31,344 bases of DNA from Palsa-513 sp036510225 (GCA_036510225.1 DATCEH010000031.1:1-31344), one strand, 5' to 3'; positions 7,683 through 15,779 are shown, counted from the first letter of the stretch. Translations and numbers: made by a program. Notes: generated from the sequence alone by a model not told the origin.

Positions 7683-8705
7683 ATGATCACCAACTCACTC
7701 GGACAAGTAAATGATGGCAAGCAACAAAGCCACAGGGGCCATCCCGCCGTCGCCCAGCGCACGGCGACCCGCCGCGGGCGGTCCGCCGACGCCGTGATAG
7801 ACGTCCGCGGACTGCGCAAGGAATACGACGGGCACGCGGCGGTCAGCGGGATCGACCTCGAGGTCGCCCGGGGCGAGATCTTCGCCTTCCTCGGGCCGAA
7901 CGGCGCCGGCAAGACGACGACGGTGGAGATCCTCGAGGGCTTCCGCAGGGCGAGCGCCGGATCGGTCAGCGTGCTCGACGCGGACCCGGCCCGCGCGCCG
8001 CACGCATGGCGCGAGCGCATCGGCATCGTCCTCCAGGAATCGGCCGTCGAGCCCGGCCTGACGGTCCGGGAGTGCCTCGAGCTCTACGCCGGGTACTACC
8101 GGGCGCCACGCTCGGTCGACGAGACCCTGGACCTCGTCGGCCTGGCCGGCGAGACCGACCATCGGGCGAGCACCCTGTCAGGCGGGCAGCGTCGGCGCCT
8201 GGACGTCGCCCTGGCGCTGATCGGCGACCCCGAGCTGATCTTCCTCGACGAACCGACGACCGGCTTCGACCCGTCGGCCCGCCGGGCGGCCTGGGTCGTG
8301 ATCGACGGCCTGCGGCAGCTCGGCAAGACGGTCTTCCTCACGACCCACTACATGGAGGAGGCCGAGCGCCTGGCCGATCGGATCGCGATCATCGCCGGCG
8401 GGGTGATCATCGCCGAGGGCACGCCGCGGACGCTCGGCGGCCGGGAGCACTCGGCGGCGCGAATCACGTTCACCCTGCCGGCGCATGTCGGAGCCCATCA
8501 TCTTCCCGGGTCGCTCGCCGAGCGGGTCGAGGAGGAGCTCCCGGACGGACGGGTCGCAGTGGCCAGCGCCGGCGTCGCGGCCGACCTCCACAGCCTGTCG
8601 GGCTGGGCGCTCGAGCACGAGATCGGGCTCGACGACCTCGAGGTCCGCCGGGCAACCCTTGAAGACGTCTACCTCGCTCTGATCGCAGAGCACGAAGGGA
8701 GCTGA
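7683..8705 (+). CDS. ABC-2 type exporter ATP-binding protein (DrrA-like)
   Basis: The ATPase subunit of an ABC exporter, about 340 residues from ATG 7683. Walker A GPNGAGKTT (71-79), Q-loop Gln118, signature LSGGQ (165-169), Walker B LIFLDEP (185-191) and the H-loop in TTHYMEEAERLADR are all present. The C-terminal 80 residues form the extra domain seen in DrrA/CcmA-type drug-export ATPases. The start is a choice between ATG 7683, supported by a -10 element 7 bases upstream, and GTG 7794 (VIDVRGLRKEYDG), where family homology begins; the first 37 residues are low-complexity. Pairs with the permease at 8816 and lies divergent from the two-component genes. Confidence 0.92.
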   Translation: MITNSLGQVNDGKQQSHRGHPAVAQRTATRRGRSADAVIDVRGLRKEYDGHAAVSGIDLEVARGEIFAFLGPNGAGKTTTVEILEGFRRASAGSVSVLDADPARAPHAWRERIGIVLQESAVEPGLTVRECLELYAGYYRAPRSVDETLDLVGLAGETDHRASTLSGGQRRRLDVALALIGDPELIFLDEPTTGFDPSARRAAWVVIDGLRQLGKTVFLTTHYMEEAERLADRIAIIAGGVIIAEGTPRTLGGREHSAARITFTLPAHVGAHHLPGSLAERVEEELPDGRVAVASAGVAADLHSLSGWALEHEIGLDDLEVRRATLEDVYLALIAEHEGS

Positions 8706-8709
8706 TCAC

Positions 8710-8811
8710 ATGTTCCTGGTTGTCCGCTATCTGATCCGGGCGTGGAGGCGTCGCCAGGCGACGGCCGCCGGCGCGCCTTCGACGATCGACCGCCAGCACC
8801 AGGGAGGCTGA
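8710..8811 (+). CDS. Possible 33-residue peptide between ABC ATPase and permease
   Basis: A short ORF starting at ATG 8710, 4 bases after the ATPase stop, and ending 4 bases before the permease start. It has a GGGAG ribosome site about 7 bases upstream. The peptide begins MFLVVRYLIRAWRRR, a short hydrophobic stretch followed by basic residues, then a polar tail. Its start context (GGGAG-CTGATCAC-ATG) closely resembles that of the permease (GGGAGG-CTGATCGC-ATG), and the first residues are also alike (MFLVVRYL against MVFLLRRLYDWL). It could be a real small membrane-binding peptide, a translational coupler, or a remnant of a duplicated permease start. Function unknown. Confidence 0.5.
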   Translation: MFLVVRYLIRAWRRRQATAAGAPSTIDRQHQGG

Positions 8812-8815
8812 TCGC

Positions 8816-9730
8816 ATGGTCTTCCTGCTCCGCCGCCTCTACGACTGGTTGCAGGGCAACCCCGCCGACGCCGGCGGCACGTCCTCGACCGCGCGGCCGG
8901 CCCCCGGCCGGGTCGGTCCTCGTCGTGCCAGGCCGTCGGCCGCGGCCCGGGGGCCAGTGGCCCTGCTCGTCCATCAGGCCCGCCACGAGTTGCTGGTGAG
9001 CGTGCGCAACCCGCGCGCCAGGTTCTTCACCTTCGCCTTCCCGATCCTCCTGCTCGTCATCTTCGCGAGCGTCTTCGGCCACGGGACGACGACGGTCGAC
9101 GGCGTGAGCGTTCGGCTCACGCGGTTCTATGTCCCGGGGATCATGACGCTGTCGATCATCACGGCCACGTACGCCGGACTGGTGATCTCGATGACGGCGG
9201 CTCGCGAGTCGGGCGTGCTCAAGCGCCGCCGGGCGACACCGGTCTCACCCGCGATCCTGATCGGCGGCCAGGCGGTCGCGACGCTCGCGACCGCGATCGT
9301 CATGTCATGTCTGCTGCTCGTGATCGCCCGCGTCGGCTACGGGATCGGCTTCTCCGTCGGCGCGCTCGGCGCGATGGCGTGCGCCGTGGTCGTCGGCACG
9401 CTGACGTTCTCCCTGCTCGGCTACGCCGTCGCCGGGCTGATCGAGTCGGCTGACTCAGCGCAACCGATCGTCCAGGCGACCCTGTTGCCGCTCTACTTCA
9501 TCTCGGGTGTGTGGATCCCGACCTCGACCCTCCCCCACGCCCTCCGACAGGTCGCCGAGATCTTCCCGATCGAGCACCTCGCCAACGCGCTCCACCTCGC
9601 CTCGGTCCATGGGTCCCTCACCGGGGCCCTCGCCCCGACGGACCTGCTCGCGCTCGTCGCGTGGGGGATCGCCGCCGCGGTCTTTGCGATACGGCGATTC
9701 AGCTGGATGCCGGCGGCGGCCGGCGCCTGA
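8816..9730 (+). CDS. ABC-2 type exporter permease
   Basis: A 304-residue membrane subunit that pairs with the ATPase. After an unusual Pro/Ala/Arg-rich N-terminal region (about 15-47) come six hydrophobic segments near 72-88, 106-126, 147-172, 183-208, 217-235 and 276-293. The sequence FYVPGIMTLSIIT and the PIVQATLLPLYFISGVWIP segment are typical of DrrB/ABC2_membrane permeases that export drugs, lipids or polysaccharide. ATG 8816 has a near-perfect GGGAGG ribosome site 8 bases upstream. Substrate unknown. The divergent two-component genes and the downstream MMPL transporter point to envelope stress or drug efflux. Confidence 0.88.
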   Translation: MVFLLRRLYDWLQGNPADAGGTSSTARPAPGRVGPRRARPSAAARGPVALLVHQARHELLVSVRNPRARFFTFAFPILLLVIFASVFGHGTTTVDGVSVRLTRFYVPGIMTLSIITATYAGLVISMTAARESGVLKRRRATPVSPAILIGGQAVATLATAIVMSCLLLVIARVGYGIGFSVGALGAMACAVVVGTLTFSLLGYAVAGLIESADSAQPIVQATLLPLYFISGVWIPTSTLPHALRQVAEIFPIEHLANALHLASVHGSLTGALAPTDLLALVAWGIAAAVFAIRRFSWMPAAAGA

Positions 9731-9890
9731 TGAGTCCTGCCGGCGGGGATCCCGACCCGACGGGCGGCGGCGCCGGCCATGCGGGTGTCGCATCATCTGT
9801 CGTCGTGCGGAAACCGACCGGCATCCTCCAAGCCCGCGAAATCGTCCGGCGGCAGTCCCTCACACACGCCGTCCGAGGAGGCACGACGCC

Positions 9891-12188
9891 GTGCTGAGAC
9901 TGACGCAGGCGTGCATCGCCCACCGTCGCGCCGTGGTGGTCGCCTGGGTGGCCGTCGCGATCGTCACGACCGGCTTGGCGGGCGCCATCGGCCGCCGGTA
10001 CGCGACGAACTTCAGCCTCCCGGGGACCGAGTCGCAGCGGGCGCTCGACCTGCTGCGCCAGGACTTCCACGCCGAGAGCGGCGACGTCGACACGATCGTC
10101 TTCCACGTCTCCCGCGGCACGGTCGACTCCCCCGCCGTACGATCGGCGATCGCTCCGCTGCTGGCGCGGGCCGCCGGCCTCCCCCACGTGACCGGGGTGA
10201 TCAGCCCGTACAGCCCGATCGGAGCCGTCCAGGTCTCGCGCGACCGGACGACCGGGTTCGCGACGATCAACTTCGACAAGCCCGCCAACCTGCTGCCCAA
10301 CAGCGCCGGCGCTCCCCTGCTGTCTGCGGTCAAGGCCGTCCACGTACCCGGCCTGGAGGTCGCCGCCGGCGGCCAGGTCGTCGAGCAGGCCGAGGGCTTC
10401 AGCGTGGGTCCGGCGACGACGGTAGGCGTGATCGCCGCGCTGGTCATCCTCCTGATCACCTTCGGCTCGCTGACCGCGGCCGGCATGCCCCTGGCGACGG
10501 CCGGGCTCGGCCTGATCACCGGCGTGGCACTGATCGGCCTCGCGACACACATCACTGATATGTCGAACGTGTCACCCGAGCTCGCGCTGATGATCGGCCT
10601 CGGTGTGGGGATCGACTACGCCCTGTTCATCGTCACCCGGTTCCGCGAGAACTACGTCGCCCTCGGCGACCTCGAGCGGTCCGTGATTCAAGCGATGGAC
10701 ACCTCCGGGCGGGCGGTCCTGCTCGCCGGGACGACGGTCGTGATCGCCCTGCTCGGGATGTTCGCGACCGGTGTCAGCTTCATGTACGGCCTGGCGATCG
10801 CGTCGGTCCTCGCCGTGCTGCTGACGCTCGTCGCCTCGCTCACCCTCCTGCCGGCCCTCCTCTCGCGCTTCGGCCCGCGCCTGGTGCGTCCGCGCGGGGG
10901 TCGCCGGTCCCGGCGCGGCAAACCGGCCGACACCCCATCCTCGAGCCCGGAGGCCGGCGCCGCACCGTCGAGCCCGGGGGCCGCACCGTCGAGCCCGGGG
11001 GCCGGCGCCGCGCCGTCGAGCTCGGGCTGGCGGCGGTGGAGCGAGACGGTCCAGGCGCGGCCGCGGCCGCTCGCGCTCGTCTCGCTCGGCCTGATGATCG
11101 CCGCCCTGATCCCGGTCTTCGCGATGCGCCTGGATACCAGCGACGCCGGAAACGACCCGGCCAACCTGAGCTCCCGCCACGCCTTCGATCTCCTCGCGCA
11201 GGGCTTCGGCCAGGGGTTCAACGGACCCCTCCTGCTCGTCGCCGAGCTCCACCGATCAGGCCAGGCCGCCGGCCTGCCGGCGGTCCGGGCTGCCGTCAGC
11301 GCGACCCCCGGCGTGATCGCCGTGACCGCGCCGCGGATCGCCCCGTCCGGAACGGTCGCCGTGATGCAGGTCTACCCGAGCTCGGCCCCGCAGGCCCTGG
11401 CGACGACCGAGCTGGTCAACCGGCTGCGCCGTGACGTCCTGCCGCCCGTCGACGGCCGCACCGGCGCGTCGCTGCTGGTCGGCGGATTCACCGCCGGTTC
11501 GATCGACTTCTCGACCGTGTTGTCGGGCAAGCTTCCCCTCTTCATCGGCATCGTCGTCGTGCTCTCGGCGCTCCTCCTGCTCGTGATCTTCCGGTCGATC
11601 GTGATCCCCGTGCAGGCGGCCGTGATGAACCTGCTGTCGATCGGCGGCGCGCTCGGCGTGACCGTGGCAGTGTTCCAATGGGGCTGGCTCGGCGGACTGC
11701 TCGGGATCGAGCAGGGGCCGATCGAGCCGTGGGTGCCGGTGCTGATGTTCGCCGTCGTCTTCGGCCTGTCGATGGACTATGAGGTGTTCCTGGTCTCACG
11801 GGTCCGCGAGGAGTGGGTTCGCCGGCAGGACGCGTCGGCCGCCGTCGCCGACGGGATCGCGTTCACCGGCCGGGTGATCAGCGCGGCCGCGGCGATCATG
11901 GTCTGTGTGTTCCTGTCGTTCATGCTCGGTGACGAGCGGACGATCAAGGAGTTCGGATTCGGGCTCGCGGCGGCCGTCTTCCTCGACGCACTCGTCGTCC
12001 GGTGCGTGCTCCTCCCGGCGGTCCTCGAGTTGCTCGGGGCGGCGACCTGGCGCCTGCCGGGCTGGCTCGACGCCAGGCTCCCGCACATCAACATCGAGGG
12101 AACCGCGGTCCACGCGCTCAGCGTCTCGGAGGCCGCCGTCGCGACGGCCGCGGCCACCGAGCGGTTGGAACCGGCCGACCTCGCCTAG
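9891..12188 (+). CDS. MMPL/RND family transporter
   Basis: A 765-residue membrane transporter made of two homologous halves, each with one helix, an extracytoplasmic domain and five further helices. The proton-relay Asp-Tyr pairs appear in both halves: GLGVGIDYALF (Asp242-Tyr243) and FGLSMDYEVF (Asp629-Tyr630). MmpL proteins export lipids or siderophores; the substrate here is unknown. The start is GTG 9891 (VLRLTQACIAHRRA), with GAGGAGG about 9 bases upstream. Open frame further upstream is an artefact overlapping the permease gene. The cytoplasmic linker between halves (about 340-385) is basic then Pro/Ser/Ala/Gly-rich, with near-repeats of AAPSSPG. The C-terminal tail after the last helix is about 50 residues. 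Placed after the ABC operon with a 160-base gap, so it may be co-transcribed. Confidence 0.92.
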   Translation: MLRLTQACIAHRRAVVVAWVAVAIVTTGLAGAIGRRYATNFSLPGTESQRALDLLRQDFHAESGDVDTIVFHVSRGTVDSPAVRSAIAPLLARAAGLPHVTGVISPYSPIGAVQVSRDRTTGFATINFDKPANLLPNSAGAPLLSAVKAVHVPGLEVAAGGQVVEQAEGFSVGPATTVGVIAALVILLITFGSLTAAGMPLATAGLGLITGVALIGLATHITDMSNVSPELALMIGLGVGIDYALFIVTRFRENYVALGDLERSVIQAMDTSGRAVLLAGTTVVIALLGMFATGVSFMYGLAIASVLAVLLTLVASLTLLPALLSRFGPRLVRPRGGRRSRRGKPADTPSSSPEAGAAPSSPGAAPSSPGAGAAPSSSGWRRWSETVQARPRPLALVSLGLMIAALIPVFAMRLDTSDAGNDPANLSSRHAFDLLAQGFGQGFNGPLLLVAELHRSGQAAGLPAVRAAVSATPGVIAVTAPRIAPSGTVAVMQVYPSSAPQALATTELVNRLRRDVLPPVDGRTGASLLVGGFTAGSIDFSTVLSGKLPLFIGIVVVLSALLLLVIFRSIVIPVQAAVMNLLSIGGALGVTVAVFQWGWLGGLLGIEQGPIEPWVPVLMFAVVFGLSMDYEVFLVSRVREEWVRRQDASAAVADGIAFTGRVISAAAAIMVCVFLSFMLGDERTIKEFGFGLAAAVFLDALVVRCVLLPAVLELLGAATWRLPGWLDARLPHINIEGTAVHALSVSEAAVATAAATERLEPADLA
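10959..11000 (+). repeat. Tandem 21-bp repeat coding AAPSSPG in the MMPL linker
   Basis: Two identical 21-bp units (10959-10979, 10980-11000) code for AAPSSPG twice. A diverged third unit (AGAAPSSSG) follows and a partial one precedes. The repeat keeps the frame and only changes the length of a disordered cytoplasmic linker. Confidence 0.85.
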
Positions 12189-12202
12189 CCGGGGACGGTC
12201 GC

Positions 12203-12225
12203 GGCCCGAGCGTGTCGCTCGGGCC
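12203..12225. terminator. Bidirectional hairpin terminator between MMPL and TNT genes
   Basis: Perfect 10-bp GC-rich stem, GGCCCGAGCG and CGCTCGGGCC, with a 3-base loop TGT. It lies 15 bases after the MMPL stop and 11 bases after the stop of the convergent gene. No T-run follows, as is common in high-GC actinobacteria. Confidence 0.75.
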
Positions 12226-12235
12226 CACCGCGGTG

Positions 12236-12985
12236 TCAGTTCTCCCGAGCGAGGTATCCGTTGTCGATCAGCCACATCACGTTGTAGCCGCTCGCCGGAG
12301 CGCCGGTGACGAGCGTCTGGTCGAGCTGGATCTGAAGCCCGAAGCCAGGCTGTCCGAAGGCCGGGGCGATCAGGCCCTCGTCCGCCTTGAACGGCTTGAT
12401 CACCTTGTAGAGGTGGTAGTTGCACGTGTACGCCGAGTCGAAGTTGTCGAGGCTCATCGGCGGCAGCGAGCGCTCGGCGTAGGGGGTGTCCTCGGGGGCG
12501 AGGAAGCCGCCGAACTCGCTGCCGAAGCGGTCGATCATCTCACCGGTGGACAGGGTCGAGACGAACTCGATCGGGTGTCCGCCGATCAGGAGGTACCCGT
12601 TGTCCGGCGGGTAGCGCCATCCGCCGGCGCCGCCGTTGGCAGTCGGATCCCAGTAGGTCGCGATGAACTGGGCGTCGCTCAGGCCGGCCAGGCGGTTGTA
12701 GCCGAAGAGCATCGGCGCAACCATGCCGACGGTCTGGAACTGGGCCGGCCCGAGGCGGGAATCGCCGTCGAAGTAGGCGTTCGAGCAGGTCCGGGTCAGG
12801 CCCTGGAAGAGCGCGGCCGCAGGCGGCGGCGAGGCCGCACCGGCCGTCGTCGTGGCGCCGAGCGCGAGCAGCAGACCGGCCACGACGGCGGCGGCGAGGC
12901 TCCGCCGACGCGGTCCGCGGATCCGGCGGCGGGCGGTTTGCGATCGCGTTGGGCCGGCGTGTCGTGTGGTCGAGTCCCATGTCAT
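12236..12985 (-). CDS. Secreted TNT-domain protein, probable NAD+ glycohydrolase
   Basis: A 249-residue exported protein. ATG 12985 is chosen because GGGGAG precedes it at 5 bases. Residues 1-51 form a signal peptide: basic n-region with RRR at 26-28, hydrophobic core LAAAVVAGLLLALGATTTAGA, predicted cleavage near AGA-AS. The C-terminal half matches the tuberculosis necrotizing toxin domain: GEMIDRFGSEFGGFLAP (148-164), YAERSLPP (169-176), YHLYKVIKPF (190-199), APAFGQPGFGLQ (207-218) and a final NVMWLIDNGYL. Arg153, Arg172 and Gln218 correspond to residues that bind or cleave NAD+ in this family. The middle part (YFDGDSRLGP, YWDPTANG, GGWRYPPDNGYLL) resembles the N-terminal region of secreted fungal TNT-type NADases. 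No immunity gene is visible next to it. Expected to act outside the cell, hydrolysing NAD+; activity is inferred. Confidence 0.82.
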   Translation of the reverse strand: MTWDSTTRHAGPTRSQTARRRIRGPRRRSLAAAVVAGLLLALGATTTAGAASPPPAAALFQGLTRTCSNAYFDGDSRLGPAQFQTVGMVAPMLFGYNRLAGLSDAQFIATYWDPTANGGAGGWRYPPDNGYLLIGGHPIEFVSTLSTGEMIDRFGSEFGGFLAPEDTPYAERSLPPMSLDNFDSAYTCNYHLYKVIKPFKADEGLIAPAFGQPGFGLQIQLDQTLVTGAPASGYNVMWLIDNGYLAREN

Positions 12986-13124
12986 CCTGCTCCCCACTCT
13001 CCTCAGTCGAACGGACGCGGGGACAACTTACCCGGATCGTCGGCCGAGTGTGAGATTTCCGCCGGGGCGGCCGGCCATGACACTGGAGGATCGCGGCCCG
13101 TCCGACACGCATGCCCACCGGCCG

Positions 13125-13165
13125 CACGGCTTCGGGGCGTGCCACATCGCACGCCCCGGGCCGTG
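13125..13165 (-). terminator. Long hairpin terminator after the sigma-factor gene
   Basis: A 9-bp stem, CGGGGCGTG (13133-13141) with CACGCCCCG (13150-13158), has an 8-base loop. It is extended past a small internal loop by CACGGC (13125-13130) with GCCGTG (13160-13165). It starts 16 bases after the sigma-factor stop and separates it from the TNT gene downstream on the same strand. Confidence 0.75.
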
Positions 13166-13180
13166 TGCGATCTGTCTGGG

Positions 13181-14131
13181 CTACGCCGCTTCGCGCAGGC
13201 CGGCGAGCGCCGGCTCGTCGCTCAGGCTGCGGAGCGCGGCCTCCTCCAACTGGCGGGCTCGCTCTCGCGTGAGGCCGAGCTCGCGGCTGGCGGCCTCGAT
13301 CGTCCGTGCTCGCCCGTCACTGAGGCCGAAGCGAAGCTCGACCATCCGCCGTTCGGGTGCCGGCAGGCGCCCGAGGGCGCGTTGGACGGTCTGCTCCATC
13401 TCGCTCGTCTCGGCCAGCTCGCTCGGATCCGGCTGGTCGCTCGCGACGATGTCGCCCAGCGTGCTCTCGGCGTCCTCGCCGATCGGCACATCCAGGCTGG
13501 TCACCGCGCGGCGGGCGTCGCGCAGGGCGAGGACGTCGGCCACCGACATCTCCGCCGCCGCCGCGACCTCCTCGTCGGTCGGGTCCTGCGAGAGCTTGGC
13601 CGTCAGCTCGCGCTCCACACGAGCAAGCCTGCGCTCGCGCTGCTCGATGTGGACGGGCAGCCGGATCGTGCGCGACGTATTGCCGAGGCCTCGCTGGATG
13701 CTCTGGCGGATCCAGAGGGTCGCGTAGGTCGAGAACTTGAAGCCCTTGCGCCAGTCGAACTTCTCGGCCGCTCGGATCAGGCCGAGCGTGCCCTCCTGGA
13801 CGAGATCGCCCAGCGACAGGCCGAGTCCCTGGTAGCGGCGCGCCTGGGAGACGACGAGGCGGAGGTTCGAGTTGATCAGCCGGTCCTTGGCCCCGATGTC
13901 GCCCCGCTCGATCCGCTTGGCCAGGTCGATCTCCTCCGGCCCGGTGAGCAGGGTGTAACGTGATGCCTGGTTGAGGAATACCTGGAGCGAGTCGGTCGCC
14001 GACTCGGTCTGTGCCCGTCGCTCCGCGCGGGCGGTCTCGGTGGCCGTGTTGGGTCGCCGCGGACGCTTGGTCGCGGGGGTTGCATGCTCGCCGCGCGGGC
14101 GGGCGGTGCCTGATGGTGCTGTCCTGGCCAT
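13181..14131 (-). CDS. RNA polymerase sigma-70 factor, RpoD-like group 2
   Basis: A 316-residue sigma factor without region 1.1. After a basic disordered N-terminus (1-45), region 1.2 starts with SLQVFLNQASRYTLLTGPEE (48-67). Region 2 is canonical: LINSNLRLVVSQARRYQGLG, LGDLVQEGTLGLIRAAEKFD and FKFSTYATLWIRQSIQRGL (130-150), the last binding and melting the -10 element. Region 3 spans 160-235 and region 4 has the helix-turn-helix TIEAASRELGLTRERARQLE (277-296). ATG 14131 has AAAGG 7 bases upstream. The length and missing region 1.1 indicate a group-2 (alternative, primary-like) factor, though a primary role cannot be excluded. It is preceded by its own consensus-like promoter and followed by a strong hairpin. 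Confidence 0.92.
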   Translation of the reverse strand: MARTAPSGTARPRGEHATPATKRPRRPNTATETARAERRAQTESATDSLQVFLNQASRYTLLTGPEEIDLAKRIERGDIGAKDRLINSNLRLVVSQARRYQGLGLSLGDLVQEGTLGLIRAAEKFDWRKGFKFSTYATLWIRQSIQRGLGNTSRTIRLPVHIEQRERRLARVERELTAKLSQDPTDEEVAAAAEMSVADVLALRDARRAVTSLDVPIGEDAESTLGDIVASDQPDPSELAETSEMEQTVQRALGRLPAPERRMVELRFGLSDGRARTIEAASRELGLTRERARQLEEAALRSLSDEPALAGLREAA

Positions 14132-14269
14132 GTCTTGCCTTTCTGCCGTGTCGTGGCGGCGCGGCTCCCGCGAGCCCGGCCGTCGACCCAGATCCGTGCC
14201 CGGGAGGACGTGGACTGCGTATCGAAGGGAGGGCTGTCCCCAGAGCCGGCGGGGTGCCTTCACGTCGCC

Positions 14270-14305
14270 GGCAACTAGAATAACAGATAGTTGCGCGAAC
14301 AACAA
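14270..14305 (-). promoter_or_regulatory. Sigma-70 promoter of the sigma-factor gene, with overlapping dyad
   Basis: On the minus strand TTGTTG (14300-14305) and TATTCT (14277-14282) are separated by exactly 17 bases, a good -35/-10 pair in an unusually AT-rich spot. The leader would be about 135 bases. A 7-bp inverted repeat, GCAACTA (14271-14277) and TAGTTGC (14288-14294), overlaps the -10 and spacer and could be a repressor operator. Confidence 0.6.
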
Positions 14306-14379
14306 GCCCCGGTCGCGGTGGTTCGCCGGTCGCTGCCTGCGTCGGGTCAGGCGTTTCGGGAGGTCACCCGATCGGCGCG

Positions 14380-15030
14380 TCAGCTCAGCCGGTTCGGGTT
14401 CCCGCCGGCGCCGTCGTCGCGGGGTGCGCCCGACGCCCTCGCCTCTCCTGCCCGGAGCAGCCGGTCCCGAAGCGTGTCTCTCTCTTCGGGACTCGGGTCC
14501 CACTGGTTCACTTCCGGGAGTCCATCAGGCGACTGGAGCCCGAAGAGCTTGAGGAAGAGCGTGGTCGTCCGGTAGACGGCCGCCCCGAACTGCGAGCGTC
14601 CGCTCTCCTCGATCAGGCCGCGGTCGAGCAGGCTGGCAACCGGCGAGTCCGCGTCGACACCTCGGATGCGGGCGATCTCCGGGCGTGAGACCGGCTGGAG
14701 GTAGGCCACGATCGCCAGGGTCTCGAGCTGGGCCGGAGTCAGCGCGGCCAGCCGGGGCTTGGCGAGCAGGCGGCGGGCCGCGGGTTCGGCGACAGGATCG
14801 CTCGCCAGCGTCCAGCCGCCGGCGACCTCCCGCATGACCAGGCCGCGAGCGCCCGCGACGTACTGGCCGCGCAGCTCCGCCAGCGCCCGCTCGACTGCCT
14901 CGACCGGCTCCTCGCAGGCTTCCGCGAGCTCGGCCGGGCCGACCGGCTCGCTGGAGAGGAAGAGCAGTGCCTCCACAACCCGCGCGAGCTCATCCAGCGG
15001 GCGGACCTCGATCCTGGCCTGGTCCTCCAT
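14380..15030 (-). CDS. scpB: Segregation and condensation protein B
   Basis: ScpB binds as a dimer to ScpA and bridges the SMC complex that condenses and segregates the chromosome. The 216-residue product has the two winged-helix domains: VVEALLFLSSEPVGPAEL near 18-35 opens the first, and LTPAQLETLAIVAYLQPVSR followed by EIARIRGVDADSPVASLLDRGLI the second. The C-terminal tail is polar and probably disordered. ATG 15030 (or the GTG at 15033 just before it) overlaps the scpA stop, so the two genes are translationally coupled. It is the last gene of a trpS-scpA-scpB cluster. Confidence 0.92.
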   Translation of the reverse strand: MEDQARIEVRPLDELARVVEALLFLSSEPVGPAELAEACEEPVEAVERALAELRGQYVAGARGLVMREVAGGWTLASDPVAEPAARRLLAKPRLAALTPAQLETLAIVAYLQPVSRPEIARIRGVDADSPVASLLDRGLIEESGRSQFGAAVYRTTTLFLKLFGLQSPDGLPEVNQWDPSPEERDTLRDRLLRAGEARASGAPRDDGAGGNPNRLS

Positions 15031-15779
15031 CACCCGGTCGCGCCCGGCTGGGTCGTGGCCCCACGGATCGTGATCGGGCTGAACGGCTCGTCCTGGGTCC
15101 AGTTCGCCTCGCCCTGCTTGTAGAGCTCGAGCAGGGCGAAGAGCGTCATCGCCACGGTCATCCGGTCGGCGCCGCGCACGGCGTCGTCGAAGTCGACGGC
15201 GCCGACTCGACGCAGCAGGGCCCGCAGGTGCCCGAGGCGCTCGCCGACCGTGACCCGCGACGTGCCGATGTGCCGGAGATCCAGCTTCGCCGGCAAGGCC
15301 AGGAGCCCACCGATCGCCCGCCCGAGCGACGCGGGATTCCAGATCGCCCCGTCGACGTCCTCCAGGGACCGCCGGCGAAGGCTGACCGGCAGGGGCGCCT
15401 GTCGGTAGCGGATCTCCGGCTGCTGCGCCAGGCGGTCCTCGAGGTAGTCGGCGGCCCCCCGATAGCGGCGGGCCTCGAGCATCCGTGCCAGCAGCTCCTC
15501 GGCGGCCTCGCCGGGCTCGAACTCGAAGAGCTCCTCGTCGTCGCCGGCCAGCATCAGCCGCGACTTCAGCTCGAGCAGGGCGGCGACGAGGACGATGAAC
15601 TCGGTCGCCGCTTCGAGGTCCAGCTCGCCGCGGGCCTGGAGGAAGTCGAGATAGGTGACCACGACCTCGGCCAGCTGGAGCTCGAGCAGATCGACGACGT
15701 CGCGCAGGACGAGCGTCAGCAGCAGGTCGAACGGGCCGCTGAAAACCTCCAGATCGAGCTCGAGCTCGGCCAGCAGCAT
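15030..15779 (-). CDS. scpA: Segregation and condensation protein A (kleisin)
   Basis: The kleisin subunit of the SMC-ScpAB condensin. It joins SMC heads and recruits ScpB. The 249-residue protein starts at ATG 15779 with FSGPFDLLLTLVLRDVVDLLEL (the SMC-neck binding helix region, about 14-35). LVAALLELKSRLML follows near 68-81. The C-terminal winged helix includes VAMTLFALLELYKQGEANWTQ. The start is set by family homology; the much longer open frame upstream is antisense-frame read-through over trpS. There is no clear ribosome site. The gap from the trpS stop is 11 bases, indicating co-transcription, and the 3' end overlaps scpB. Confidence 0.93.
   Translation of the reverse strand: MLLAELELDLEVFSGPFDLLLTLVLRDVVDLLELQLAEVVVTYLDFLQARGELDLEAATEFIVLVAALLELKSRLMLAGDDEELFEFEPGEAAEELLARMLEARRYRGAADYLEDRLAQQPEIRYRQAPLPVSLRRRSLEDVDGAIWNPASLGRAIGGLLALPAKLDLRHIGTSRVTVGERLGHLRALLRRVGAVDFDDAVRGADRMTVAMTLFALLELYKQGEANWTQDEPFSPITIRGATTQPGATG

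Noticed and set aside
12002..13963. 653-codon plus-strand frame across MMPL end, TNT gene and sigma gene
   Set aside because: It runs antisense through two genes with solid motifs and across two terminator hairpins; composition is that of a shadow frame.
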